64,000 nucleotides of DNA from Anthoceros angustus (GCA_010909165.1 VJWM01000203.1:186001-250000), one strand, 5' to 3'. Numbered from the stretch's first letter, positions 23,513 through 36,084 are shown. A program made the numbers and translations. Notes: generated by a model not told the origin, from the letters alone.

Positions 23513-24308
23513 CGTACATCCAGCCAGCTGCTGGCAGCCAAGGAAGACCCAAGACGATGGTATAACTTGAAATGGCGTCCAGCTGGAGAAAGGACATTCC
23601 TGCCAGAACTACCCGATCAATCAGTTTGCAGTCCATGTCGCGGTCGCCGTCGCCGCCGCCTTCTGCATGTCAGCGTAGCTAGATGTGCGCAGCAGCAGCG
23701 ATGGGTACTTGCTTCTTTCTGTTTCCCCGCACCCAGTTCAAATTTCTGCTTTCTACTGTGCACTGGGAGGTGAAACCTGAGGGGGGTATTTAGACAGCAT
23801 AGTCTAGTGTATGTAGACTATGTGGAAAGCTGGCTTGAGCTCGAAGGAAGTTGAAACAGGCCATGGGACAGGAGGTTTAAATCCGTTGCCTCCCTTGCCT
23901 GCCAAGGTGCGGTTGAGGGAAGGTAACAAGAGCGGGTAGGGCAACCGAAGGTAGAGGCAGGGCTACTACATACCTATATACAGTATCTATCTGCCTCTCC
24001 ATCTCCTTGTCTCTCTCGTTTGCGTCTTTTCATCTTCGTGGTATGTGTGTATCTCTGGAGACATTTTGTAATCAAACGATGCGATCACATTGTGGGCGTT
24101 AGTGTTGCTACTGCGAGCATCAGCAGACCGCATTCTCTGGCGTTGCTGTATGTAAACGGCAGCAGCAGCAGCAGCAGCAGACAAAGTCCTAGCTTGGGCT
24201 GGCAGGTCGTTCTGGGTTGTTGCGACGGCTATGGTGACGAGCGGGGCAGTTCGGCTGCGGTATGGAGTGTGCGGAAAGGAGTGATATGGTTGCTGGAAAG
24301 AGAAAGGA
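23513..24308. promoter_or_regulatory. Divergent intergenic region, PPR and CCS52 promoters
   Basis: 796 bp between the starts of two divergent genes, so it should contain both promoters. The part next to the plus-strand gene has a (GCA)n run of seven to eight units at about 24156-24180, inside the probable 5' leader. No TATA box could be assigned with confidence. Confidence 0.5.
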
Positions 24309-26754
24309 ATGGATCCAAGTGCTCCCATGGACGAGAGAAGAGCGGGGTCAGCTCGCTCTCCGGCACTGAATCTGCCTTCGCAGACGTTCCGAGACTCCCT
24401 TCGGCGGCTGGACACGGAGAACCTTCACATATCGCGCCACCCAGCCGGCCCGCTTTTCTCCTCATCCTCCTCTGTCTCCGCACGGAGCTCCGCCACCTCC
24501 TACAGCGATCGATTCATCCCGAGCAGGTCGGGCTCCAACCTCACAGGCTTCGAGCTCATCGACAAGTCGCCATCGGGGCCCAATTTTGGGCACATCAACG
24601 ACAGCAGGGAGGATGGCGCTGCCGCCTACTCCATGCTGCTCAGGACGGAGCTCTTCGGGATGGATGCGGGCGCTTTGTCTCCGGCCACTCCTGAGAGGGT
24701 GACCAGCCTGACCCCGCGGGATCCCAGACCCAGCCCGCTCAGTCCAGGCAATCTCTTGAGGTTCAAAAACGATAGGCATGGCGGGACCACGCATGTAAAG
24801 CCCGAGTCGCCCTTTTCGCTCTCTCCGGTTGGGCTGGATGGGGCGCTTGCGGGATCCATCACCAGCCCTAGAAAGACGCCGCGCAAGATTGCCAGGTCTC
24901 CTTACAAGGTCAGTTCTTCTTGAGTGCAAGCAAGCATTTGTGTCTGCAAGGCAACACCACCGCTTCCTCCTCTGCCCTTGGTACCAAGCTCTGGATGCCT
25001 TCTTGAAGCAGGTTCTGGATGCTCCAGCTCTCCAAGATGACTTCTATCTCAATCTGGTTGACTGGTCTTCGCATAACGTGTTGGCAGTGGGCCTTGGGAC
25101 TTGTGTGTATCTTTGGAGTGCTTGCACCAGCCAGGTAAGGTAGTTCGTCCTCCGCTGCCATTCTTGCAACCCCTGCAGCAGTTGCGAGGAATCAAGTTAA
25201 GTTGATTGAGGGCTGCCCCTGTTAAACAATCAGGTGACCAAGCTGTGCAATTTGGGGCCAACTGATGGCGTCTGCTCGGTTGGCTGGACTCAAAGGGGAA
25301 CGTTTTTAGCTGTTGGCACCACACTGGGGGAAGTACAGGTAGGTGTAGCTAAATCACACTGGTCACCCTCTCTCATCGATGATTTCTCAAGCTGGAAATT
25401 TTAGCTGAAGTTGGAGTGTGACCTGCAGATTTGGGATGCAACTCGTTGCAGGAAAGTGAGGACTATGGCTGGGCATCGTACCAGGGTTGGGACGTTGGCA
25501 TGGAGTTCAAACATCTTGTCTTCAGGGAGTCGAGACCGGAGTATCTTCCAAAGGGATGTGCGGGTGCAAGAAGACTATGTCAGTAGGCTTGTCGGCCACA
25601 AGTCTGAGGTAGGTGCCCCTCTTTCCTTCCCGTCAGTCCATGGCTTGCATCACAAGAGTCCTGTTGTACCCTGACCCACCAGAAAGAAACGAACCAGAAT
25701 GTAAGCCAGCACTTTTGAAGCAGGTTGTCGCATTTAGACTCACAGCTGTTAGTCGATGTTATGCAGGTCTGTGGGTTGAAATGGTCTTACGATGACCGTG
25801 AACTGGCTTCTGGTGGCAATGATAATCAGTTATATGTGTGGAACATGCAATCTACACAGCCTGTGTTGAAATTCAGTGATCATACAGCAGCCGTGAAAGC
25901 AATTGCTTGGTCACCTCACCAGCATGGGGTCTTGGCATCTGGTGGTGGTACGGCAGATCGCTGCATCCGATTTTGGAATACTGCAACAAACTCTGGTGCC
26001 TTCACGTGCGTCGACACCGGCAGTCAGGTGTGTGATAGAGCCGTCAGAAGTTCAGTCTGTGGTGGTTCAGAAACAGCCAAACTACTGCCCATGTGTTGTT
26101 GGACTGATTGGCTGCAAAGATGTTGGATTTGGCAGGTTTGTAATCTAGTTTGGTCCAAGAACGTCAATGAACTTGTGAGCACTCACGGATACTCCCAAAA
26201 TCAAATAATTGTATGGAGATATCCATCGATGTCAAAAGTTGGTCCTCTTAACCCTTGGTTCTTTACCTTCGCTGCTGCTGTCCAACAGGCTATATCCCAC
26301 TGTTGAACATGGTGTGGATATGGAGAAGCATGATGAATTCCCCTATTAGCTGATCACATGCTTTGTGTACACTTGTTTCAGCTTGCAACCCTTACAGGGC
26401 ACACTTATAGAGTACTTTACTTGGCCATATCTCCAGATGGACAGGTGAATGCCTTCTCACCTGGTTTTGCTTTTTTCCTTTTGCTACTCTGGTCGGTCTG
26501 TACCTTGTACCCGTTAGATCAGTTTTCTAATACAGAAGGTGCCATGTGGCTGCCAGACAATTGTTACCGGTGCTGGAGATGAGACACTGCGCTTCTGGAA
26601 TGTGTTTCCATCCCCAAGGTCTCAGGTGAGTGAGATTTGCTTGTGTCTACCAATGGGTTTTTGTATGACACAAAAGTGTAATGCCTTGTTTGTTTATCAG
26701 AGTGCTGTCAGAGATGCCGGTGTGGGGGCGATGGGTAGAACCCACATACGATGA
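24309..26754 (+). CDS. FZR: Fizzy-related / CCS52 WD40 activator of the APC/C
   Basis: Nine exons, 518 residues, all with clean GT-AG sites: 24309-24908, 25012-25134, 25234-25338, 25429-25608, 25767-26027, 26136-26237, 26382-26444, 26557-26625 and 26701-26754. The N-terminal C-box DRFIPSR is at residues 67-73. The linker [15 protein letters not shown] leads into seven WD40 blades (for example [41 protein letters not shown]). The chain ends THIR, the Ile-Arg tail that docks on the APC/C. The family selects mitotic cyclins for ubiquitination and drives endoreduplication in plants. The gene appears intact, and the phase of every intron falls between codons. Part of exon 1 recurs in inverted orientation at about 29.5 kb. 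Confidence 0.95.
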
Positions 26755-27970
26755 TTAGAGGGGAAGCCCTCTTGCATTCCCCGCGGTTTTCTCTATAGTA
26801 GCACGTCCTTCATATTATTCGAAAGGGGCTGCATTTGAAGAGCTCCTGTGAAGAAGACGGGCACATGCAAAGGGCTGCCTGCCATCTGAAAGGCGGATGC
26901 GGTCATGGTAAGCGCACAGCACTGGCTACATGGCATATCCTGTTTATATCCAATTGTTGCTCCTGTGTCAGCCTTGCTTCTGAGATGGTCCATCCAGACC
27001 TATTACGTGTGTCCATATTGAGAACCGCATCAAATGTCTTCTATGGTGCCTTGAGATTTTATCTGGCTGTGTATGTGGGTCAATTTCCTACTTTCTTTAT
27101 GTCAGTCGACAGCTGTTTAGTGCACAGGCTACGGCCTTTTTCTGGGAAGAGGGCATATGCAGTAGTTAACGTGAAGGTTCGCTCATTGTGGGCTTCTTCC
27201 TTGGCCACTCTCCTAAGCGTTCTTGTGAAGTCCATCCCAAGTTTCTGAGATAGGCGTCTTGGTTGTTGTCGTGCTGTATCAATCTTACGTCAGAGAAGTG
27301 CATTGGCTAGGTTCTGGATTCAGGTTTTGACTAAAATGGATCAACCATTGGACAGATCAATTTGATGATGAGCTGATCTGTTCGACTGTGAGGAAGTTTG
27401 GATGTCGCGAACATGGTTTTGCACCTGCCTGATCACGACCTTGTTTCACAGCAACCCTTAAATGAGCCGAGGACGAAGTAACGGGCAGCCATACCGTATC
27501 ATAGACTGCTAGAAACGTCTGCAAGACTTTCAATCAGATGTCGGTGGATAGGTAGGTGACGTGATAGGGAGTACAAAAGGAGACGCTACTTACTGACTCC
27601 CAAGTAGCTTCCCGAAAAATCTCGTAGTACATTTATTATTTGAGAACTGTCCGATAGACTGGTTCCGACCTGCAACCTCGGGCTCTTGACCAACGCTTCC
27701 ATCAACATACATATCCCGAAATTGATCATTTGCTTAGAGTAAACGTACTTTGCAGTTGGCGGGTGACGTCACTAAAGGTGAACCGTTCAGGTGTATCTTA
27801 CTACTTGGAATCCACCAATACTAGGTAAGAGAACATTATCGAACACGATATTGTCTAAAAGACCAAATGATAGAACCTTCCGATCAAAAGACTGCATTTC
27901 AATGACATCCACACATGAGTTCATTAGAACTCTCTAGCTAACCTCAAACGAATTAGTGTTAGGATGGGTA
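26755..27970. other. CCS52 3' UTR and non-genic DNA
   Basis: The first few hundred bases probably form the CCS52 3' UTR. The rest shows no open frame with family similarity. It may include flanks of the transposon remnant that follows. Confidence 0.5.
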
Positions 27971-28690
27971 TCATCCATCCCCCAGCTTCCTATCACCCAC
28001 TCTCGTTACTAATGCGCACAGTCGATGACTTGTGTGTGCAGGGAGGGTAAGAATAACCACACCCACAGCTGCAGCCATTCTTGTAGCCTCCTCATCCATA
28101 TGGACTTTGCACTGATCAATTACAAACAAATGTTTTTGACTTAGAGAACACCCACTATCCATGTTTCATGAAAAATGGCCAGCCAATCTAGCCATATGCC
28201 TTGATCCATGTAGCGATTCGCCAGGACAACAAACAAGGCTTTCTCTTCCTCGCATTGCTCAAGCAAATTAAGTCTTCGTTTGACCACCTTAAATATGTAA
28301 GTGCTTGGAAGTCTCTTGCGTCTTCGTTTGACCACCTTAAATATGTAAGTGCTTGGAAGTCTCTTGCTAGCAGCACTTGACATACGGCAAATACGTGAGA
28401 CTCTCCCCATTCTCTGACATAACAGTGTTGCACACTCGAGCTCTGATCCTCATTTTCCAATTACAGTGATGCTTCCACTTCTTCTTGCATAAAAATTGGA
28501 TTCATCTGCATTCCGTTTCCGTGATGAGGGAAAGGGCCTTCCTTCTGCATGCATACACGCTACAGTCAATCGCAATCATGTCCAGCAAATATTGCTTCAC
28601 AATAGCCTCCTCGTTTGCCGACAAAATGGTCCTACCATGCTGCTTGGTACCAAGTACAACTACAAAATCTTAGATCAGGGCACACACACC
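27971..28690 (-). pseudogene. Remnant of a pogo/Tigger-like DDE transposase
   Basis: Minus-strand fragments read in the order of a pogo-like transposase. At 28680-28540 a helix-turn-helix-like peptide (GRTILSANEEAIVKQYLLDM) resembles the N-terminal DNA-binding part. At 28162-27971 a stretch with FVIDQCKVHMDEEA followed by ILTLPAHTSHRL resembles the DDE core: a catalytic Asp, then the LPPHTSH-type motif before the third acidic residue. The frame is broken several times, including an in-frame stop near 28505, and part of the middle is duplicated. It is inactive. Confidence 0.55.
28272..28367. repeat. 48-bp perfect tandem duplication
   Basis: The unit starting gtcttcgtttgaccacctta occurs twice, at 28272 and 28320, inside the transposase remnant. 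It adds 16 codons in frame on the minus strand. Confidence 0.9.
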
Positions 28691-29479
28691 CACAAGTAAG
28701 ACATATTCTCAAGAGTGAAAATGAGCCGAACATTGGAGGTTGCCTTAAACTTTGGGGAAGAGAATCCAGCGGGAGAGCCCATAGACCATAAATTCAAGTT
28801 CAATTTTGTGATGAATGGTCACTAATGCATTGATGAGAGCCTAGCGATTGGTCGAAAAACGAGAAGAAACTGAAAATAAACACCTCGAAAAACGAGAGGA
28901 AACTGAAAAAAACGACTATGAATTGTTAAGAAACGTGGTACCAATGCCGGAACTGGAACTCGACTCATCTCGCATGCCGGTCCGGGGTAAGGTGCCGGGA
29001 TGTGGCCCGGGTACTCTATTTTCGAATAGTTCGAAAGATAATACGCGATTAAGATGGGCTTGTCGTATACATTGTGAAAGGCACTTCAGTTTCTATCATC
29101 CTACACTGTGACAGGACGGCCCATACCAGGCATGCGAACCCAGCAGGCAGAGAACCATCCACCGTCACCTATCTCCTGGGAATACATGCTCTTTGGCTTG
29201 CCTTCTTGGCACGTACAAATAGATTGCAGACCCTCAGTTTGCGTCTCAGTTGTATGCCCCGCATAAGGAAACCGTCCTGACTTCCGTGTGGCAGGAGCTC
29301 CGAAGATGGGGTTAAAGCCTGCACAGAGTTTGGGAATGATTACATAGCATCAATGTGTACCTACTATGCAATGTCCCTTATTCGCAGTGATCCAACTGCG
29401 CGGAGGTCTAGAAATCCAGACAGACTGATGCACACAAAATGACGATGATGCAATGGGATTGGGATTGGGAATGGGAATG
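28691..29479. other. Non-genic stretch
   Basis: No gene is supported. A short direct repeat of about 33 bp (tcgaaaaacgaga...) begins at 28852 and 28885 and gives a frame with a repeated EKREETE peptide, probably by chance. Confidence 0.4.
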
Positions 29480-29563
29480 CAGGCGGAGCACGGAGTACGT
29501 TGCAGCACCATCCGTTCTGCCCAGCCGCCGAAATTGGGCCCCAACGACGACTTGTCGATGAGC
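29480..29563 (-). pseudogene. Fragment of CCS52 exon 1, inverted
   Basis: On the minus strand this reads LIDKSSLGPNFG and then a match to the bases around 24630. It is close at the nucleotide level to the plus-strand CCS52 exon at about 24549-24650, whose peptide reads [12 protein letters not shown]. Two blocks match well: one of about 35 bases across GCTCATCGACAAGTCG and one of about 30 across GGATGG.GCTGC..C.TACTCC. The C-box and the WD40 part are absent. It is a partial, inverted duplicate about 5 kb from its source. Confidence 0.65.
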
Positions 29564-29638
29564 GAAAGGGGCGAAAGCAGGCTGGCTGGGTGGGATCCCC
29601 GTTCAGCAATGGCAAATCGTGGGTTTTCACGGTAAGCT

Positions 29639-30091
29639 GTGCACCAGACGCTCGCGGTGGCTGGAATGGCTCTGCAGCCGCTTCTCGTCAGCGGAGGGAT
29701 GGCACTACAGCAAGAGGTTGCTCTGCAGAGCGGAGCGTTGTCCCGCTCTTTCCAACCACTCACACCCGGCAGTGCAGGGCAGTGTGACACACAAGCTCGT
29801 CCTTGTGCAGCCAATGGTAGTGATCGGACAACCTCACTGAAAGATAGACAGGACCAATTGTGGCAAGACTTCTTCTCACATCCGGCCCAGTGGTGGGACA
29901 ATAGGCAGGAAAAGAAGAGTCCCCGCCATCCCGACTTCAGGCACAAGGTGACCAAGGAGCCCCTATGGCTAAACAACCGTTACAATCCTGCTTGGCTGGA
30001 GATGCAGCTAGCCTCGTTTGACGCTCAACTGGGAGCTGGATCAGCTGGCTCTTCCTCAATGTCGGGTGCTGGTGCTAGCCGTTGGGGTTAG
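29639..30091 (+). pseudogene. PDF-motif (OSB-type) segment, N-terminal part of a PPR gene
   Basis: An open frame of 150 codons whose second half carries a PDF motif: WQDFFSHPAQWWDNR, then PDFRHKVTKE, then PLWLNNRYNPAWLEMQL. The motif is known from plant OSB proteins, which bind single-stranded DNA in mitochondria and plastids. There is no OB-fold next to it. The frame closes at 30091. One base out of phase, at a GGGG run, it continues as LARRYERDKQIETWSKLCEE, which aligns with the segment before the first PPR motif of the gene at 12.5 kb. I therefore read it as the N-terminus of the PPR gene that follows, now separated by single-base shifts. Confidence 0.6.
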
Positions 30092-30099
30092 CCAGGAGG

Positions 30100-32845
30100 T
30101 ATGAACGAGATAAGCAGATCGAAACCTGGAGTAAACTGTGTGAGGAGGAGAGCTAAGTGAGGCTATTGGAGCTCTGGAATGCCTGGTGCAGCAAGGAACT
30201 TGTGTTGACACACGTCTTCTCTATACGGTTCTGAAGAGTGCATAGGGCACAAAAATTTGCCTCTTGGCAGGCGTGTTCACTCCCTTGCTTTGAGAAGCGG
30301 GAATGGGGCTAGCACTTTTCTGGCCAATCACATTATCCGAATGTATGCTTCTCATGCCATGTTGGAAGAAGCAACGCAAGTGCTGACCAACTTGGATTTG
30401 CCAAACTCCTTCGTGTGGGCTTCCATTATCAAGGCGCATGCTGACCATGGGCAGGCTACTGGGGCTATCAACCTTTATCGACGGATGCAAGACTGCTCCG
30501 TGAAGCCTAATAACTATATTTTGTGGCAGTTCTTAAAGCATGTGCGATTGCAGGGGATCTTGCAAGTGGAAAGCAGGTCCATGGTGATATCGTCGGTGGC
30601 GGATATGAACCAGACATATTCGTGAGCAACTCGTTGGTGGACATGTATGCAAAATGTGGTAGCCTGGAGGATGCTCGTGGAGTCTTTGACCTCATGGCCA
30701 CCAGGGACGTCGTGACTTGGAATACCATGATAGCAGCGTATGCTAAGCATGGACGTGGTCAGGAAGCTTTGAAACTTTATGCAAGTATGGAGCAGGGGCC
30801 TCACTGTTGCGAATCACTTTACATACGCTGGCCTTCTGAAAGCTTGTGGCAGCATCGGAGATTTGCAGTGTGGTAAGCATCTCCATTTGGTGATCCAGGA
30901 AAAGGGGTTGGAAGTTGATGTGGTTGTTGGCAGCTGTCTGGTGGACATGTATGCCAAATGTGGGAGCTTGGAGGACGCACGCACAGTCTTTGAAAGTTTA
31001 CCAGTACGAAACGAGGTAACCTGGACTGCTATGATTGCAGGATGTGCTCAGCGTGGGTTTGGTCAGGAAGCCCTGAACCTTTTCAGAACGATGCAGCAGA
31101 ACGGCATGACTCCAGCAGACCGAGTTACTTTCGTGTGCCTTTTAAAGGCATGTGCTAGTGTGGAGATCTGCATCAGGGAAGCACCTCCATTTGCTGGTTC
31201 AGCGAAAAGGACTGGAAGCTGAGGTTGGTGTTGGCAGCTGCCTAGTGGACATGTATGCAAAATGTGGGAGCATCGAGGATGCTCGGAGGGTGTTTGACAG
31301 ATTGCCTGCAAGAGATGTTGTGACGTGGACTGCCATGATCGCTGGATATGTGCAACATGCGCTGGGTGAAGATGCCCTTCAGCTTTATGCTTGCATGCAG
31401 GAGGAAGGGGTCACTCCAGCTAATCAAGTTACGTTTGTGTGCCTCCTGAAAGCATGTACCAGTGAGAGATCATTGCATCAGGGGAACAGCTGCACACCCT
31501 GATTGAGGAAAGAGGATTTGAACATGATCTGGTTGTGTGTAACTGCCTGGTGGAAATGTATGCAAAATGTGGTAGCTTAGAGGATGCTCGCAAAGTGTTC
31601 GACACAATGGCGATAAGGGATGTCGTAACATGGAATGCCATGATTGGAGGGTATGCTCAACACGGTTGTGGACAGGAAGTCCTGGAACTTTACAGAGGTA
31701 TGCAACAGGAGAGCATCATCCCAGCCAATCTCGTCACGTTCATGTGGCTCTTGAAAGGGTGTGCAAGTGTAGGCGCTTTGCATCAGGGAAGCTCTTGCAT
31801 TTTCTGATTCAGGAAAAGGGGACTGGAGGGTGATGTTGTTGTGGGGAACAGCCTGGTGGACATGTATGCAAAGTGCAGGAGCCTGGAGGACGCCCGCCAA
31901 GTGTTTAGTAGACTGTCTAGCAGAGATGTGGTGACTTGGAATGCCATGCTGAATGGGTATGCCGAACACAGCGACGGGCATATGGCGATAAAGTGTTTTG
32001 AAGAGATGGTAGACGAGGGGCTGAAGCCTAACGAAGCTACTTTTAGTTCTCTTTTGGTTGCATGCAGTCATGCATGGCTGGTGAACGAGGGCCGACAATA
32101 TTTTAAAACGATGGTGGAGGAGCATGGTATTGTGCCCACTGATTACCATCACAATTGCATGGTTGATCTTCTGGGCCGCTCAGGCCACCTGGAGGAAGCA
32201 GAAGGAGTGCTGCAATCTGTGGCCTTCACCAACGAGGTAGTGGGATGGACATCGTTGCTGAGTGCCTGCAAGATCCACGGTGACCTAGATCGAGCACGGA
32301 GATGTTTTGAACGCCTTGTGTCCCTGGAACCTGAAGATGCGTCAGCATATGTTCTCTTGGGGAGCATGTATGCAAATGCTGGATTGTGGACGGATGTAGA
32401 GAAAGTGGAAAGATTAAGGAAGTGTGCAGGTGCATGGAAGAAGCCTGCCAAGGCGTGCATTGAAGTGGAGAACCAGGTGCACGAGTTCACTGTGGGGGAA
32501 GACAGGGTTGGCATTGGTTCAACGTTGAGGAGCATGAATCTGAGGCTGAAGGTGGAAGGAGGCCATGTGCCACACAAGGAGCTGGTTCTCAAGACAAACA
32601 TGTCTGACCGCGAAAAGGAAGATGCATTGTGTGGACATGCGGAGAAACTGGCATTGGCATATGGCCTTGTAAACACTCCAGATGGCACAACTCTCGTCGT
32701 GACCAAGAACCTTCGTATGTGCAATGACTGCCATGGGAGCACCAAGATAATGTCACGCCTGGAGAAGCGAGAGATCATTGTAAGAGATGCCCACCGTGTG
32801 CACCGGTTTGCAGATGGCTCATGTTCATGTGGGGATCGGGCGTGA
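30100..32845 (+). pseudogene. DYW-class PPR gene broken by several frameshifts
   Basis: A paralogue of the gene at 12.5 kb, with the same motif order but split among the three frames. Open pieces are 30257-30530, 30523-30830, 30779-31170, 31152-31490, 31535-31790 and 31841-32845. The last piece is long and clean. It holds the final PPRs, the E motifs and a complete DYW domain with HAE and CNDCH, ending CSCGDRA rather than DYW. There is a stop codon just before 30250. Most breaks are single-base losses in G or A runs, such as near 31180, 31485 and 31790. It is either a young pseudogene or an intact gene with assembly indels. If intact it would begin with the PDF motif upstream. Confidence 0.8.
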
Positions 32846-34065
32846 TCAAGGCTTGGACACGTGCATGTATGCATGCACTCGGAAGAGGCCAAGGGTTGGT
32901 GAGTTGGAGTGGGTTGACGATTATGTCAACTCTGAAGTCTGAATGTGTTCACTGTATCTTGACCATGTGCATTGCCACTCGTTCACCTGGCAGGCTTGAG
33001 CATGCATGCTTATGATGCTAGATAAGGATGCTGCACTTCAGGCTATACATCCTGGGTTCCTCGAGTCCGATTTCTTCCAGGGCCAAGTTGCGGTTGCGCA
33101 ACGGATCTCCCGGAAAGGTGGCAACGATAAGCATGGCTCTGCATCCGGGCTTCACTAGCCCGGACATTGTCGGGCCTTCCGTTGCAGTGTGAAGGCTGGA
33201 GGGTATGCAAGTGCTTTGGGTAGGTGCTAAAGAGGTCAGACACCAAAATGCCGACCCTCACAGCCTCTGGGTCCAAGAGGCGAGGAGTAAGCTGCTCACA
33301 CCTTCTTGTAGCAATCTTGTTGGCGTCCTCTCAGCTCGTCCATGAGGTAAGTTTTGGATTGCGTACATGTTGCAGGCCCACAGGACATCCCAGCACACCA
33401 TGCTAGTACACCACGTCTGTGTGCACTGGAGCTTTGGTCCTGGCAGCTGCAGGCTTGAAGGGGCCAATACCCACCCACCAAACACGAGGATGGGGAGGGT
33501 CGAGTCTGCGTGCATCCAAGCGAGTCGTGTCCGTGGATGAGGTTGGTGACGTGAATTTGCCACTTCTTGAAATACTTATTGAGCAAGTTGTGGTGAACAC
33601 GTGCCGCCTGACTCACCTCACCCCCTGTGCAAGATTTTGGCGGCCAACTCCTGGCCAATGGAGTCATGTTACACTAGATTACGATCCTCAGCCCTCTTTT
33701 TGCTTCCCACATATTGCATTTGAGATTATAAAGTTGCGAACAAAATCATTATGCCACCAACCACCAAACTAAGAGTAACACTCATTAGGCATTATCAACT
33801 GCCTTCACACTTGTGGTAGTAATTGCTGCATTTGGATCTCCTTTATGGCCGTTTCCAGTACTTGAATCCCTTCCTGCCTTTCCTTTCGATATCGGACATA
33901 GGTTAAGCAAAACTGCCAAGGATCTCAATAATCTTGTTTGACATGGTGGAATGGGATAAGGATGAAGTAACATAACCAAGGGACAAGTTATTTTCTATTG
34001 TGAAGGGAAAATTCGGGATCTCGAATTTGATCTTCTGACAACATGAGAGAAGTTTGTGATCTCTT
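32846..34065. other. Non-genic stretch
   Basis: 3' flank of the PPR sequence, then DNA with no recognised gene. Open frames at 33258-33772 overlap on both strands and match nothing I know. Base composition turns A+T-rich after about 33.7 kb. Confidence 0.45.
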
Positions 34066-34887
34066 GAAACAAAAACTAAAAATTAATTATTGATAAGGGA
34101 AATAGACCTAATTGTTTGGGGCATTTTTTAAGACTGACGCTACGTTGATTGAATGTTTGAAGACATCGATAGATTGACAGTCCATTGACAACCGGGTTAG
34201 AGACATAGTAGAAATATATAAGATATTCTCTGCCCATGTGCGACAACAATAACCAATTTTAAGCTTTGTTACATCTTGAAAACCGGAATGGGATGAAAAT
34301 ACCCAACTTCCTTTGACTTTTGCCAAAAGCTTGGCAATGGTTTGTAGAGGTGACTTGTTAGGATATCGATTAGACATAGATTTGGATGTGAACTATTGAT
34401 TTAGCTTTGGATATAAACTATTGACATTTGGGGTATAGACTGTCGACAATTATCAAGTGGCAAACAAATACTCCACACATTCCAATCGCTAATTATTCAC
34501 ACTCCAATTGCCAATAGCTCATATCCCAACTTATATTTACAGTTTCTACTCAAATATATCTCTATCCAATATCTTAACAAATCGCCCATGCAAACTATTA
34601 CCAAGGTTATTACCAAAACTATTATCAAAGGAAACTAAGGTATTTTTTATTACCATTCTACTTTTCAAGATGTAATACAACTTGAAATTAGTCGTTGTCA
34701 TCGTGTATGTGGGCAGAGAGTATCCTACACACCTTCACTATGCCTCTAACCGCGTCGTTTATGAACTGCCAATCTCATGTCTTCAGACATTCAGCTAACT
34801 TAACATCAATGTTCAAAAAGTGCTTCCAACAATTAGGTCTACTTCTCTTAATGATAACTAACCTGCAGCTTTCGCTTGAAGAGCTCA
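34066..34887. repeat. Diverged inverted repeat with about 300-bp arms
   Basis: The reverse complement of 34066-34367 aligns along its length with 34566-34887. Shared words include CAATTAGGTCTA, TTTTCAAGATGTAA and TGGGCAGAGA. The arms are separated by about 200 bp. Both arms keep a similar short peptide (one reads WAENILYISTMSL, the other WAESILHTFTMPL), so each may be a piece of an older mobile element. The family was not recognised. Confidence 0.7.
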
Positions 34888-36080
34888 AAACATTCTTTTA
34901 AACAGTTAGCATTTCTTATCATCAGAAGTTGAATACGAGATTACAAATTTCAGTGTCACAATAATATATAACATGATCCCCTTCAGAATACGATATAACT
35001 TACTCCTATATCACTTACTCCTATATCGTGTCATTCATCATCTTACATAGCATTTCTCATTTCATATAGCAGTCCTGGTATCAACATTGTGTTAGCATTC
35101 CCAGTATCAGCAATATGTCATCTTCGAGAAATCTCTTGATTCGATCCACTTTGCCGGTCAAGACTCTTATGTTTTGTTCACAAGGCAACTGCACCTCTAT
35201 GGTATCCACAAGTAGCTGCACACCTGTATGGTATCCGCAGTCCTCTTCTAAGAATCAAAGGTGCAATTGCCTTCCTTCTTCAAGGGACCTATACATGTCC
35301 GACAATGCTATCAGAAACCTGTCCTTCACATAAAGCTTTCTTCCACATGAAGTCAGTTTGAACACACATTTATGGTCTTGTACGCCTGCCAGCCTCAGGC
35401 TTATTCAGTGAGCTCCACTTGGAAGGTCAGACACCATGACATATGCTACAAAGCCCCTTAGAAGGCAACCAACGATAACATGGTCAGCGAAATTAAGCAT
35501 GGTCAGCGAAATTAAGACCCTCCTGCTCCATTGAACCATAAACAACAAGCGACTCATGTCTGAACCCCAGCATACTGTGAAGGAAAAGAAGGATACGCAG
35601 CAAATTGATGCTGCAGCCTCTGGAACAGATCCCTATTCACAGTAGAAGGCAAAGGTCATAGCACATTTCAGTTCACAAAATCTTGCATACAAGACATCAG
35701 GGCATTCCATATACGTCTCACAGCAAGTCGCTCACATCTACGTTATCCAGCACACCTCTTTCCACAATCGGCAAATGGGGTAAAACAAGGGCAAAATTCT
35801 CACATGATCCGATCGCCTTGCTGGAGAATTTTTCTCGTCAGAAGCCCATGTGGGACAGGCAGACAGCAACACAGGCCTCTGCAAATGCTCCATCATCACT
35901 GAGAACAAAGTGCATCATTCCACGGCAAGAGGCAGATGCAAGTCCTCTACACATAATACACATCTCCCAACCAAGACTCTATCGAAAGCCACAGTGCCGT
36001 TCCTTGAAACCAACTTCCTCCATATAAGGTATGACCTTGTGAGGGCCGGGGCGACCACCTCTCTGTCAAACTTGGGCAAG
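34888..36080. other. Non-genic stretch
   Basis: No supported gene. Open frames at 35683-36027 lack family similarity. Confidence 0.4.
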
Positions 36081-36084
36081 AGTG

